From a virus, in the IMG/VR virus record IMGVR_UViG_3300020478_000009, positions 1 to 56,319 of that record: a stretch of DNA of 56,319 nt; one strand, given 5' to 3'. Below the pieces are notes generated by a model, which saw only the letters and a program-made list of their open reading frames with translations, did not search any database and was not told the origin of the DNA. Both the position numbers and the translations under genes were made by a program. This document shows, one piece after another, positions 1 to 7,144 of the stretch (positions are counted from its first letter, which is position 1; every line of letters starts with the position of its first letter).

Positions 1-77
1 GATGTTACATACCCATAAGGAGGATAATGAAAGTTTGGATTGATCAAGATTTGTGTACTGGAGATGGTTTATGCGAA
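1..77. repeat. Terminal redundancy, left copy
   Basis: These 77 bases are identical to positions 56243-56319. They hold the last bases of the large exported-protein gene, its stop, a strong AAGGAGG ribosome-binding site and the first 17 codons of the ferredoxin gene. An exact end-to-end overlap of odd length inside coding sequence is what a circular assembly leaves behind, so it most likely shows a closed or circularly permuted genome rather than a biological terminal repeat. Confidence 0.9.
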
Positions 78-266
78 GAACTTTGCGGTGACATATTCTA
101 CGGTCATAGTGACGGATTGTTTTACGTTAAGGAAGCAGGAACACCAACACCTAAAGAACCTACTCACAAGATGAGCGAGACAGTTGATGTGCCTGACAAC
201 TTAGGTGAAGCAGTTATTGAAGCGGCTGAAGAATGTCCCGGAGAATGTATTTTTGTTGAGCCTTAA
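27..266 (+). CDS. Small ferredoxin (actinobacterial 3Fe-4S/4Fe-4S type)
   Basis: A 79-residue single-electron carrier, probably cytoplasmic. The cluster motif is C10-x2-D13-x2-C16 with C70-P71 near the C-terminus, the arrangement of short actinobacterial ferredoxins that partner P450s and other reductases. Asp at the second ligand position permits a 3Fe-4S cluster or an Asp-ligated 4Fe-4S cluster. Extra cysteines lie at C20 and C74. The start follows AAGGAGG at 17-23. Across the circle it lies 8 bases downstream of the late exported-protein gene, so it should be expressed late. Its 3' end overlaps the convergent methyltransferase gene by 3-4 bases. No reductase or oxygenase partner is encoded here, so it presumably serves a host enzyme. 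The fold call is firm; the partner is unknown. Confidence 0.85.
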   Translation: MKVWIDQDLCTGDGLCEELCGDIFYGHSDGLFYVKEAGTPTPKEPTHKMSETVDVPDNLGEAVIEAAEECPGECIFVEP

Positions 267-1159
267 ACAGTCATTAACTTTTTTTTCATAAAAGCAATAT
301 GCTTAGGTGTGCTTCCACAACATGCACCTATGATTGTTAAGCCTTCTTTTATGACTTCAGCAGCTTGTTCTGCCATGATCTCAGGTGTTCCACTATAAAC
401 AAGATCAGCACCATGCCATTCAGGGACACCAGCATTAGGTTTAAAAACTATAAGGCAATTATAACCAGAGTAGTTTTCACAAACACTTCTCATCATTTTT
501 ATAGCATTTTTTGTATCTTCCAGACTAGCTCCACAATTAGCCCCAATTCCAAGAAGATTATAAGACTCAATTAAATCTGCTTGTTGAAAACCGCTAACAC
601 CCATCATTGTATGGCCTGCTGTGTCATAGCTCATTGTTGCAACAAGTGGCAAATTTGTAACTTGACGAATACCTTTTATAGCCGCTTGAATTTCTTTCAA
701 ATCACTAAAAGTCTCTAGCCATAAAATATCTACTCCACCCTCAACTAAACCTATAGCTTGAGTTTTATAAGCATCTGTTACTTCCTCTGGTGTAAGAACA
801 CCTAAAGGTTCTAACAATCCCCCTGTCGGGCCAAGGGAACCCGCTACAAAAGCCTCTCTGTCTAAAACATCTACTGCTCGCCTAGCTATTTCTGCCGCTG
901 ACTTGTTGATTTCTATAACACGATCATCTAATTCATGTAAAAGCAACCGAAACTTGTTACCACCAAAAGTGTTAGTTAAAACAATGTCTGAACCAGCGTT
1001 TAAATATCCTTCGTGGACTTTATAAACTTTTTCTTTATCATGTAAATTTAATGCTTCTGGTGCCATCCCTGCTTCTAGCCCAGAATTAAAAAGTTGTGTC
1101 CCCATTGCACCGTCAGCTAATAAATAACCTTGTTTCTTTAATAATTCTTTTATAGTCAT
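263..1159 (-). CDS. Homocysteine S-methyltransferase (auxiliary metabolic gene)
   Basis: A 298-residue Zn-dependent methyltransferase that would move a methyl group to homocysteine to make methionine, the SAM precursor. The TIM-barrel start motif D-G-A-M-G-T is at residues 16-21. The zinc ligands are all present: C209 in G-A-N-C-G, and C280/C281 in G-A-C-C-G-S-T-P. Length matches stand-alone enzymes of the MmuM/BHMT type rather than full MetH; the methyl donor (S-methylmethionine, betaine or other) cannot be told from sequence. It is the last gene of the leftward operon, with its ATG touching the stop of the phosphoesterase gene. It looks intact. Its likely value to the phage is methionine/SAM supply for the two encoded DNA methyltransferases, which is inference. 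Confidence 0.88.
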   Translation of the reverse strand: MTIKELLKKQGYLLADGAMGTQLFNSGLEAGMAPEALNLHDKEKVYKVHEGYLNAGSDIVLTNTFGGNKFRLLLHELDDRVIEINKSAAEIARRAVDVLDREAFVAGSLGPTGGLLEPLGVLTPEEVTDAYKTQAIGLVEGGVDILWLETFSDLKEIQAAIKGIRQVTNLPLVATMSYDTAGHTMMGVSGFQQADLIESYNLLGIGANCGASLEDTKNAIKMMRSVCENYSGYNCLIVFKPNAGVPEWHGADLVYSGTPEIMAEQAAEVIKEGLTIIGACCGSTPKHIAFMKKKLMTV

Positions 1160-2227
1160 TTAGTCCTCAAAGGTTATAGCTGTTTGCCAAAGAACATTCT
1201 TATTAGGCGTATCAATCCAAAGAGCTTGCTGTGGGGCTTCATAAGGATAATTGCTAATAGCGGCGTACTCGTCATAACCTTTAAGGCTTCCATTTAACAT
1301 AAACCCTGACGATGGAGCCATGATTAACTGGTGAAAATGTCCTAATACCATGTAATCAAAATGTGCATTTTGTCGTTTACGTGCCACCATTCTCATAAGC
1401 GGAGGCCAGATACCACCGATACCACCACCACCTCTAGCTTGATCACCATGAGTTAAAAGATATGTAGTGTCTTGAACTTGAACAAAAGTATCTGCCGCTT
1501 CACCAACATTAAAAGTAACTCGTTCATGGTCTTCAAATTGTTTCTCTAAGGTTTTAGAAAGAAGCCAATCGAAGTTGTCTTTCGCTCGAAGCTTTGCTCT
1601 GCTCTTCCGGGTTCTTCGTCCATGATTACCCACTACTGAAGGAACATGAACATAATCAAAATGATCGGCAAGTAAATTGATTCCTGCGGCTAATTGCTCA
1701 GTCCAGAAAATAACAGAACTCAGAATGGTGTCTTCGTTGGTTTCTGAAAGCTCTTCGTGAATATCACCTGAGAATAAATCTCCGCCAAGAAACAACACGC
1801 AACCTTCGTACTCAATACCAGTGATGTAATCGGTTGTTAAAAGAATTACTTTCTGAAAGTACGTTTCCAGTCTCTTGACCGCAATTTTTCGATTGTATTC
1901 ATTACGGTGTTGTATTTCTTCCGGTCTAACAATCTCGTCAAAATGTGTATCTGAAAGAATTGTACAAACAACACCGCTTCCTTTCTTTCCTTTTTTCTTT
2001 AACCATTTAGGTGGTTCGTAATGATGACCACCTAGATAACCGTGAATAGTTGCAGAGAGTTGAGCTTCTTCTAAAGCTTCTTCTAATTCTTTTATTTGAG
2101 CTTGTTGAATTTTTTTTTCAGTTTGAAGTTTAGTTTTAGCTCTTGAAAGAGTAGCAAGTTCTTGGATTACAGCGTTTTCATTGGCGAAAGACGCTAAATC
2201 CGGCTTATTTTTCTTCTCTGCGTTCAC
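1160..2227 (-). CDS. Calcineurin-like metallophosphoesterase
   Basis: A 355-residue two-metal phosphoesterase starting at GTG. The full motif set is present in order: D93-x-H95, G-G-D150, G-N201-H202-G-R, T-H260-G-D and G-H297-x-H299. Residues 20-57 form a charged coiled coil before the catalytic domain. Such phage enzymes may act on nucleic acid ends or cyclic nucleotides; the substrate is not evident. The gene overlaps the end of the upstream 81-residue gene by 23 bases with no clear ribosome-binding site, which suggests coupled translation, and is followed directly by the homocysteine methyltransferase. Confidence 0.85.
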   Translation of the reverse strand: MNAEKKNKPDLASFANENAVIQELATLSRAKTKLQTEKKIQQAQIKELEEALEEAQLSATIHGYLGGHHYEPPKWLKKKGKKGSGVVCTILSDTHFDEIVRPEEIQHRNEYNRKIAVKRLETYFQKVILLTTDYITGIEYEGCVLFLGGDLFSGDIHEELSETNEDTILSSVIFWTEQLAAGINLLADHFDYVHVPSVVGNHGRRTRKSRAKLRAKDNFDWLLSKTLEKQFEDHERVTFNVGEAADTFVQVQDTTYLLTHGDQARGGGGIGGIWPPLMRMVARKRQNAHFDYMVLGHFHQLIMAPSSGFMLNGSLKGYDEYAAISNYPYEAPQQALWIDTPNKNVLWQTAITFED

Positions 2228-2450
2228 GCGTAGTTACCGCATGTAGTTTTCCTTGGGTAGCACCTTCGTATCCTAATGAATGCAACCACTCGCAGATAAC
2301 AACTTTGCCGTATCTTCGTTGACCTGCTGGAGTTTGAAAAACATCCCAGATTTCGTTAAAAATGTTGTCAGGTAAGTCATCTACCCATGCACCAATGGTG
2401 CTTGTTTTATCTTTAGCAAACTCTTCTAAGCTAATATGTTGATTGGACAT
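2205..2450 (-). CDS. Hypothetical protein, 81 residues
   Basis: I do not recognise this protein. It is a compact, predicted alpha-helical polypeptide with a basic C-terminus (T-T-R-E-R-R-E-E-K). The middle (F-Q-T-P-A-G-Q-R-R-Y-G-K-V-V-I-C-E-W-L) could hold a helix-turn-helix-like segment, possibly for DNA binding. It begins the distal leftward set (this gene, phosphoesterase, methyltransferase). No Shine-Dalgarno sequence precedes its ATG, so a leaderless mRNA or read-through is possible. The divergent nuclease gene begins 167 bases away. Confidence 0.6.
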   Translation of the reverse strand: MSNQHISLEEFAKDKTSTIGAWVDDLPDNIFNEIWDVFQTPAGQRRYGKVVICEWLHSLGYEGATQGKLHAVTTRERREEK

Positions 2451-2616
2451 AGGGTTTAGCTTAGTCTTTTATCGCCTAAAATCGAGGTATTCCATTCAAC
2501 TAATCCAAAATTTTAAGAAATTCCAGTATGAACGACATCGTGCGAAGCGTTCGTTAGCTAATGTAGTAAGCACTGAACCTCCGGTTTATTTAGATCGGCG
2601 GATAGGAGGTAAACCT

Positions 2617-2985
2617 GTGAGTAAACAAAAGTTGTTCCATTACAGGGCAAATGTAGATCGCATTATTGATGGAGATACCATTGATGTTACTTTAGATTTG
2701 GGTTTCGATATTCAAATGAAAGGGCGTATCCGGTTTCATGGAATAAACGCTCCTGAGTCTAGAACAAGAGATGCTGTAGAGAAAGAAGCTGGTTTGGCTT
2801 CTAAAAGATATGTTGAAGATTGGATAAGCGCACAAGAAAATAGTGTGATTATTCAAACTTCTTTAGATGACAGAGGAAAGTTTGGTCGTATACTGGGCAG
2901 AATCCTTAGTAGTGAAGGTGATTGTCTTAATGATGAGATGGTCAGCTTAGGTCATGCAACACCATACGAGGGTGGAAAACGTTGA
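2617..2985 (+). CDS. Staphylococcal-nuclease-like (thermonuclease) protein
   Basis: A 122-residue SNase-fold nuclease. The motifs are D-G-D-T (residues 18-21), R-I-R-F-H-G-I-N-A-P-E (R39 and E47 as catalytic Arg and Glu) and D-D-R-G-K-F-G-R (R91). I start it at the GTG at 2617, 6-12 bases after GATAGGAGGT; a longer in-frame extension to 2443 would overlap the divergent gene's start and shows no conserved features. It could degrade host DNA or process phage DNA. It sits as a rightward island inside a leftward region, coupled to the next membrane-protein gene by a 4-base overlap. Confidence 0.82.
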   Translation: MSKQKLFHYRANVDRIIDGDTIDVTLDLGFDIQMKGRIRFHGINAPESRTRDAVEKEAGLASKRYVEDWISAQENSVIIQTSLDDRGKFGRILGRILSSEGDCLNDEMVSLGHATPYEGGKR

Positions 2986-3224
2986 GCGCAGAAGTTGTTA
3001 CTGCGATTGGAGCTATAGCTACTGCGGCTGTTGGTGGTTCGTTCACAGTAATGGCATATAAGGTACGGCGCAACAATGATGATGCCCATGAATCCAATAA
3101 ACGAGTTTTAGACTCTATTGATCGTAGAACTGAGCAAATGGACAACAAATTGGATCGGCATGGAGAATGGATTGCAGCCCACGGAGCGTGGCATCGCGGC
3201 CGGGGCGACAATCCCAGTGAATAG
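2982..3224 (+). CDS. Small membrane protein with coiled coil
   Basis: An 80-residue protein starting at TTG that overlaps the nuclease stop (TTGA). Residues 3-26 are a hydrophobic membrane segment rich in Ala and Gly, followed by a charged helix (about 27-65) with heptad-like spacing. The topology resembles small phage holin or spanin-like accessory proteins, but the gene sits away from the lysis cassette, so membrane recruitment of the coupled nuclease is equally possible. The gene ends 8 bases before the convergent gene at 3233. Confidence 0.6.
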   Translation: MSAEVVTAIGAIATAAVGGSFTVMAYKVRRNNDDAHESNKRVLDSIDRRTEQMDNKLDRHGEWIAAHGAWHRGRGDNPSE

Positions 3225-3232
3225 ATTATTTA

Positions 3233-3652
3233 CTATTTGTTGAATATCGCTTTGTTAGCTTCAACAACTTCTTTGCTTAACTCTTCTGCCCATTCAGCAG
3301 GGGTAGCCCCATTGATTGATGAGGCATCTTTTAATGTCATCTCAGGGGTATAAAAGTATCTTTTAGCAACTTTCCAATTCCCGGAAGCTTTTGAAAGCAC
3401 GTAAGTTCCGTTGTCACCGTTGTCGTGATCAAGTTTTCTAACCTGATCAACGTAAACGCTTAACTGACCACCGAACCAATTAGCGACCATTTGAATGAAT
3501 CTTGCTTTTTCGCTGATTTCTAGCTCGTCTGCCGCTTTACAGAAACCTTCAACAGATTCCAGCCCCCCATTCCAATGAAGGTAAAGGCCAACTTCGTTCA
3601 AAGTTTGTTGAAGTGATTCACTTTCAAAAGCGATAACTGCTCTGTTTCCCAT
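3233..3652 (-). CDS. Conserved phage protein of the M-G-N-R-A-V-I type
   Basis: A 139-residue cytoplasmic protein. Its start M-G-N-R-A-V-I and the motif Y-L-H-W-N-G-G match a widespread family of uncharacterised phage and bacterial proteins that I recognise by pattern only. No catalytic motif is evident. It belongs to the leftward cluster of small genes that starts near 4782; the start is preceded by the AGGAGG-like end of the upstream gene (complement of 3660-3667). Confidence 0.7.
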   Translation of the reverse strand: MGNRAVIAFESESLQQTLNEVGLYLHWNGGLESVEGFCKAADELEISEKARFIQMVANWFGGQLSVYVDQVRKLDHDNGDNGTYVLSKASGNWKVAKRYFYTPEMTLKDASSINGATPAEWAEELSKEVVEANKAIFNK

Positions 3653-3657
3653 TATAT

Positions 3658-3909
3658 TTACACCTCCTTCCCTAGTACTAATTTTTTGTCAATCTGATGT
3701 TCGTTGATGTTGTCAACACCGTCACCTTCGCCATATTCGACTGGGTTGTAACAAGCTTTGCAACAAAGCTCATCTGTGTCCATGTATGTGGAATACGCTC
3801 CACAACAGTTTGTTAAACGTGTTCCGTCTCTTTTATCAATAACCCATACTTCAATATCTTGTGCTGTTGAAACTTCTGTTAGAACAGCGTTTTCATTTTT
3901 AAATCTCAT
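3658..3909 (-). CDS. Small cysteine-rich, probable zinc-binding protein
   Basis: An 83-residue protein with the cysteine set C-C-G-A-Y ... C-C-K-A-C-Y, which reads as a CxxC-type zinc ribbon split by about 15 residues. The C-terminus is acidic. AGGAGAAG stands just upstream of the ATG on the minus strand. Function unknown; zinc-ribbon proteins of this size in early phage clusters are often modulators of host proteins. Confidence 0.6.
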   Translation of the reverse strand: MRFKNENAVLTEVSTAQDIEVWVIDKRDGTRLTNCCGAYSTYMDTDELCCKACYNPVEYGEGDGVDNINEHQIDKKLVLGKEV

Positions 3910-3927
3910 TTCTCTTCTCCTTTTCTG

Positions 3928-4146
3928 TTAATGAGTTAAAACGTAATAGCTCACTTGGTTAGCGTAAGGCGTGTGCAAACCTTGAACTTCTACTTGCTCG
4001 CCATCTTCAACAATGTGTTTGAAAACTTCACCTTCGCAAATACCAAGTCCATCTTTTGCAGTAGTCCAAATTTCATCACTTTGTGCTTCTGCTACTTGAC
4101 CTTGATATGTGATTTCTTCACAACAGTGCATACAAGTTGTTGCCAT
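3928..4146 (-). CDS. Small probable zinc-binding protein
   Basis: A 72-residue protein with C-M-H-C-C near the N-terminus and an isolated Cys at G-I-C-E, enough for a partial metal site. It contains the phrase E-A-Q-S-D-E-I-W, which recurs as E-A-Q-S-D-E-L-W in the protein at 7145-7477, suggesting two diverged members of one phage-specific family. AAAGGAGAC precedes the start codon on the minus strand. Function unknown. Confidence 0.6.
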   Translation of the reverse strand: MATTCMHCCEEITYQGQVAEAQSDEIWTTAKDGLGICEGEVFKHIVEDGEQVEVQGLHTPYANQVSYYVLTH

Positions 4147-4175
4147 TTTTGTCTCCTTTCTTTTTTCTTTAATTA

Positions 4176-4481
4176 TTAAGGCCTTACCCCTTCTTTAGCT
4201 TCTGCTAAGTATTCGGTAAGAGTTTTTGTTGCTGTAAAATAAGCATCTCTTTCAACCCTTGGAACGTTCGCAAGTGTGAGTTCTTTCAACTCATTCACAT
4301 CGACATATCCCAATTCAGGAAAACCTAAACCAAGGTCACACAAACCAAAAGCAACACCGTTTTCATCTATTTCAGTAAGCAACCAATACGCTTGACCAAA
4401 AGCGTCAAACAGTTTTACAACTGGTTTGTCTGTTTTGTTAGTTAACAGTTTTTCCTCTTGTGCTTTAGTTATCAATTTCAT
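4176..4481 (-). CDS. DUF2958-like protein
   Basis: A 101-residue protein beginning M-K-L-I-T-K, with G-x-A-Y-W-L-L-T-E-I-D, F-G-L-C-D-L-G and E-L-G-Y-V-D-V-N-E-L. These match the layout of DUF2958 proteins, which are common on plasmids and phages and have no firm function. A clear AGGAGG stands just upstream on the minus strand. Part of the leftward small-gene cluster. Confidence 0.7.
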   Translation of the reverse strand: MKLITKAQEEKLLTNKTDKPVVKLFDAFGQAYWLLTEIDENGVAFGLCDLGLGFPELGYVDVNELKELTLANVPRVERDAYFTATKTLTEYLAEAKEGVRP

Positions 4482-4512
4482 TTTTCACCTCCTTTCTTTT
4501 TTCTTTCGACCA

Positions 4513-4782
4513 TCAAACTTCTGCCCAAAACGCTTCTCTCGCTTCTGCTACTTGGGCAAATCTTTTTCTTTCCACTCTCCAAACCACAAAGTTTTCAGCC
4601 GCAACAACCGCTTTCTTCCAAGCCCAAACCAAAACAAACACAGCACCAGCCGTTGCCGCCACACACCAAAAAAACGCAACGCCTTTGTAAACTCTCCGAT
4701 TGTATTCCTTCTGCCGTCTGATTTTTTCGGCCTCAAAAGCACCAACCACAACCGCTTCCTTCCGGACCCTCTTCTCTCTCAT
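4513..4782 (-). CDS. Small single-pass membrane protein, predicted leaderless
   Basis: An 89-residue protein with a basic N-terminus (M-R-E-K-R-V-R-K), a hydrophobic segment at about 34-57 and a basic C-terminal tail. The ATG lies 6 bases after TATACT on the minus strand, so it should be at the 5' end of the mRNA, with no room for a ribosome-binding site. It heads the leftward cluster. Codon use is GC-richer than its neighbours, and long open frames on both strands here leave some doubt whether it is coding; the promoter geometry is the main support. Confidence 0.55.
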   Translation of the reverse strand: MREKRVRKEAVVVGAFEAEKIRRQKEYNRRVYKGVAFFWCVAATAGAVFVLVWAWKKAVVAAENFVVWRVERKRFAQVAEAREAFWAEV

Positions 4783-4788
4783 ATAATA

Positions 4789-4826
4789 AGTATATATCGA
4801 GATAGCGTAATATAGCTAGTTATAGC
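4789..4826 (-). promoter_or_regulatory. Tandem phage promoters for the leftward small-gene cluster
   Basis: Read on the minus strand this holds two copies of the phage promoter signature in which a GCTATA-like hexamer starts exactly 12 bases before the -10 box: GCTATC (from 4806) with TATACT (4794-4789), and GCTATA (from 4826) with TATATT (4814-4809). The first places the 4782 ATG 6 bases downstream of the -10. Other copies of the signature are at 6761, 17133, 21061 and 28793. Confidence 0.65.
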
Positions 4827-4847
4827 GTAGATATATATAGAAAAACC

Positions 4848-4882
4848 CTCTAAAAAACCCTATGAAATCAAGGTTTTTAGAG
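4848..4882. terminator. Hairpin terminator with conserved loop
   Basis: CTCTAAAAA (4848-4856) pairs with TTTTTAGAG (4874-4882), and CCT pairs with AGG inside, leaving the loop ATGAAATCA. A/T runs on both sides would let it work in either direction. The core recurs at 17070-17096, 28771-28790 and 52411-52435. Here it could end leftward transcripts from terL before the promoters at 4789-4826. Confidence 0.6.
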
Positions 4883-4915
4883 AGTTTTAGAAAAAGTTTA
4901 GATTTTTTTAGAAAA

Positions 4916-5080
4916 TCAGGCCAGAGAATGAGAATTTTTGAGAATCTTAATCATTCCTTCAAGTTGATGCTCGCTAATTTTATTTTCAATCTCAGTTTGT
5001 TTAAGCTCATTTAGAACACGAAGCTCGCAACAGCAATCAAATTGACCATCTTCGCTATAACAAATTTGTTTATGTTTCAT
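4916..5080 (-). CDS. Short hypothetical protein, 54 residues
   Basis: An open frame starting M-K-H-K-Q-I-C-Y with a C-C-C-E-L cluster at residues 16-20 and a helical C-terminal half. Three consecutive cysteines suggest metal binding or chance. It lies 39 bases downstream of terL on the same strand; no good ribosome-binding site is visible. The space 5081-5119 holds only a weak AGGTTT/AAACCT dyad. Coding status is uncertain. Confidence 0.4.
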   Translation of the reverse strand: MKHKQICYSEDGQFDCCCELRVLNELKQTEIENKISEHQLEGMIKILKNSHSLA

Positions 5081-5119
5081 ATTGCTATAAGTCTACAGGT
5101 TTATCTGACAAGAAAAACC

Positions 5120-6673
5120 TTAACGAATGTCCCAAGGATTAGATTGAGTTAAACCAGTAGCTCCAATGATCGGGACTTTTCCACGTGGTGTCTCGTATAA
5201 AGCTAGAAGAATAGCTTCAGCCCTATCCGGGGACGGCACTCCACGTTTACGCATAGCTTCTTTTTTCTCAATCGTAATTCGACCAGAAGAATCTGAGCCA
5301 TAACGAGGCACAGAAAGTTGAGCGGCAGTTTTCCTATCAATCTCTAGTCTTACTTCCTGTAGGCCATTGGAATCTGGTTGTAAAAGTCTTCGAGTGTTCC
5401 ACCACATTTCTGCTCGCTGATTAGCAAATTGCTGAGGCGACCCAGAGCGTTCAGCAACATTAACTCGAATGATCTCAGCACTATGTCGGCGTTCTGTTTT
5501 CCATGTTTCCAAGATAGAAGCTACACCCCATCCAACTCCGACTGAATCAATTTTTACTCTTATGGGTTTGCGCCAAGGCCCGCGATCAGCAAATTTTTCT
5601 GCTTCTTCGATTTGTCTGAGTATTTGACCTGCGACATCTACAGCATTGATATTTGCTATACCACCTTGTGTATAAACCAAACGTACTGAGAAACCTTCGG
5701 CTCTAGCGATTGCAACTTCATCACCACCTCCTGCGGCGACATCAACACCTAATCTAATTTCGTCACTATAAGATGGGGCCTCATTTTCCATACTTCGTTC
5801 AACCCAGTCAATAGGAATAACTCGGTTACCTGTGTCTCTTGGAAATTCGGCGTGAACTCTGGCTTTGACATAAGCAGAGTCTTCACCAAATTCTCTGATT
5901 ACATCATCAACCCATTCTTGATTGATTAACTGTTGAGCTATTTCAGGTGGGCATTCTTCACCAGTAAAGTTAGGCGTGACTGAAGCTGGAATTTTTACAA
6001 CGTTATAGTTTCCGGCTTCGACTGCTCGTTCAAACCATGTATCGGAATCATCACTGGGAGGATTTCCAATAGCTAGTAAACGTGTGTGTCCACCTGTCAT
6101 TAGAGACTCAAATCCTTTTCCCAGTGTTGGACTAATACCTCCGGCTTCGTCAACAATAATTAAAAGATGAGGAACGTGGATTCCCTGCACACTTGCTTCA
6201 TCATGGTCAGAAGGAGAGAAACCAAAAGCTATTAAATCACGACCTTGTTTCCATTCGGTTGTTGTCATTTCTCCTAGAAGAGAACCTGCAGCGTGAACTT
6301 TGCGAATGTGAGGCCAAAGAATTGTACGCACTTGTCTAAAAGTTGGCGCTGTAGTTATCACTAGAGCAGATCCCGGTGGATGAACCGCTCCCCACCATGC
6401 AGCGGCTCTTGCCGCTATATGGGATTTACCGGGAGCGTGACACGCTGGGACTGCTGTTCTTTTATTATCTACTAGAGAGCGAAGTATTTCTCTTTGCTTT
6501 GACCAGAGAAATTCCCCTAAAGCTATTTCTACAAACCCTTCAGGGTAATCCTCGAATACGGCCCATTTTGTTCCACGTTCAGCTTCGAGTGCTTCCCATG
6601 CAAGTTTGCCTTCAGCATTAAGGATTTTTAAGCGTTCCTGTGGTGGTAGGTCAAAAAGTAAATCTAGAGACAT
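5120..6673 (-). CDS. terL: Terminase large subunit (packaging ATPase-nuclease)
   Basis: A 517-residue DNA packaging motor. The ATPase has a Walker A-like A-C-H-A-P-G-K-S (about 77-84), Walker B L-L-I-I-V-D-E-A (170-177, D175/E176) and a coupling motif A-I-G-N-P (201-205). The RNase H-like nuclease has acidic residues D311 and D318 in L-G-V-D-V-A-A-G-G-G-D and a third Asp in V-K-I-D-S-V-G. Length is normal. It lies on the minus strand, 13.5 kb from the small-subunit candidate and 15.4 kb from the portal, which is unusual. The ATG is 8 bases after a GATACT -10 box with no ribosome-binding site, so the mRNA is probably leaderless. Confidence 0.93.
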   Translation of the reverse strand: MSLDLLFDLPPQERLKILNAEGKLAWEALEAERGTKWAVFEDYPEGFVEIALGEFLWSKQREILRSLVDNKRTAVPACHAPGKSHIAARAAAWWGAVHPPGSALVITTAPTFRQVRTILWPHIRKVHAAGSLLGEMTTTEWKQGRDLIAFGFSPSDHDEASVQGIHVPHLLIIVDEAGGISPTLGKGFESLMTGGHTRLLAIGNPPSDDSDTWFERAVEAGNYNVVKIPASVTPNFTGEECPPEIAQQLINQEWVDDVIREFGEDSAYVKARVHAEFPRDTGNRVIPIDWVERSMENEAPSYSDEIRLGVDVAAGGGDEVAIARAEGFSVRLVYTQGGIANINAVDVAGQILRQIEEAEKFADRGPWRKPIRVKIDSVGVGWGVASILETWKTERRHSAEIIRVNVAERSGSPQQFANQRAEMWWNTRRLLQPDSNGLQEVRLEIDRKTAAQLSVPRYGSDSSGRITIEKKEAMRKRGVPSPDRAEAILLALYETPRGKVPIIGATGLTQSNPWDIR

Positions 6674-6681
6674 ATATAAAA

Positions 6682-6687
6682 AGTATC
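6682..6687 (-). promoter_or_regulatory. Putative -10 box for terL
   Basis: GATACT on the minus strand ends 8 bases before the terL ATG (6673). No AGGAGG-like site lies between, so a leaderless transcript is predicted. An upstream TATAAA-like stretch (about 6694-6700) is an alternative -10. The 139 bases between the terL ATG and the rightward gene at 6813 hold only this and the promoter at 6761-6778. Confidence 0.4.
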
Positions 6688-6760
6688 AGTCTTATTTTAT
6701 ATTAGGGGAATTATCTTGGGATTTCGGAAAAAGTATTTTTAGCAAAATATAATTATTCAT

Positions 6761-6778
6761 GCTATATCGTGCTATAGT
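6761..6778 (+). promoter_or_regulatory. Early rightward promoter, GCTATAT-N5-TATAGT
   Basis: GCTATAT at 6761-6767 and TATAGT at 6773-6778, with the two TATA elements 12 bases apart as in four sister sites. A GTG at 6786 lies 7 bases after the -10 box and is in frame with the ribosome-binding-site start at 6813. This promoter should drive the 6.8-17 kb operon. Confidence 0.65.
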
Positions 6779-6812
6779 TAATCATGTGGTTGATGATAAC
6801 GAAAGGAGAGAA

Positions 6813-7127
6813 ATGGAATCATTAAAAACATCAGCAATATGTGGTCCTTGGACGTCACAACAATGTCCAGTCTGTGAAGAATGGATTTATGTTGACGGAG
6901 GCCCATTTGCTGAAGACAATGACAGAACAAAACCTTTGGCTGGTGCTCATCACGTAAAGTTAGAGCATCCAGAAGTTTGTGTTTTTAACACTAACGAAGA
7001 AGGTCATGTAACTTCTGTTAGTTTTCCTGTTTTGACTTTCAATGAAGAAACTGTTGAAGCATGGATACCTAATGAGTTAGTAGATGATTTAAGGGCTAAA
7101 AACCCTTGTGCGTTTTCAAGGTTCTAA
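6813..7127 (+). CDS. Small zinc-ribbon-like hypothetical protein
   Basis: A 104-residue protein with C-P-V-C, an H-H pair and a later E-V-C, a plausible zinc site. The start at 6813 follows GAAAGGAGA (6801-6809). An in-frame GTG at 6786, exactly 27 bases upstream and at the predicted transcript 5' end, could give a 113-residue form. First gene of the early operon; function unknown, perhaps host modulation. Confidence 0.65.
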   Translation: MESLKTSAICGPWTSQQCPVCEEWIYVDGGPFAEDNDRTKPLAGAHHVKLEHPEVCVFNTNEEGHVTSVSFPVLTFNEETVEAWIPNELVDDLRAKNPCAFSRF

Positions 7128-7144
7128 AAGAAAAGGAGAAAGAA

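Noticed and set aside
2443-2616. Longer N-terminus for the SNase-like protein
   Set aside because: The extension crosses the divergent gene's start and lacks nuclease features, while a clear AGGAGGT precedes GTG 2617.
4426-4815. Forward open frames opposite the 4513-4782 gene
   Set aside because: They run through the likely ribosome-binding sites and promoters of the leftward genes and have no start signal; treated as mirror frames, although the region's coding content stays somewhat uncertain.
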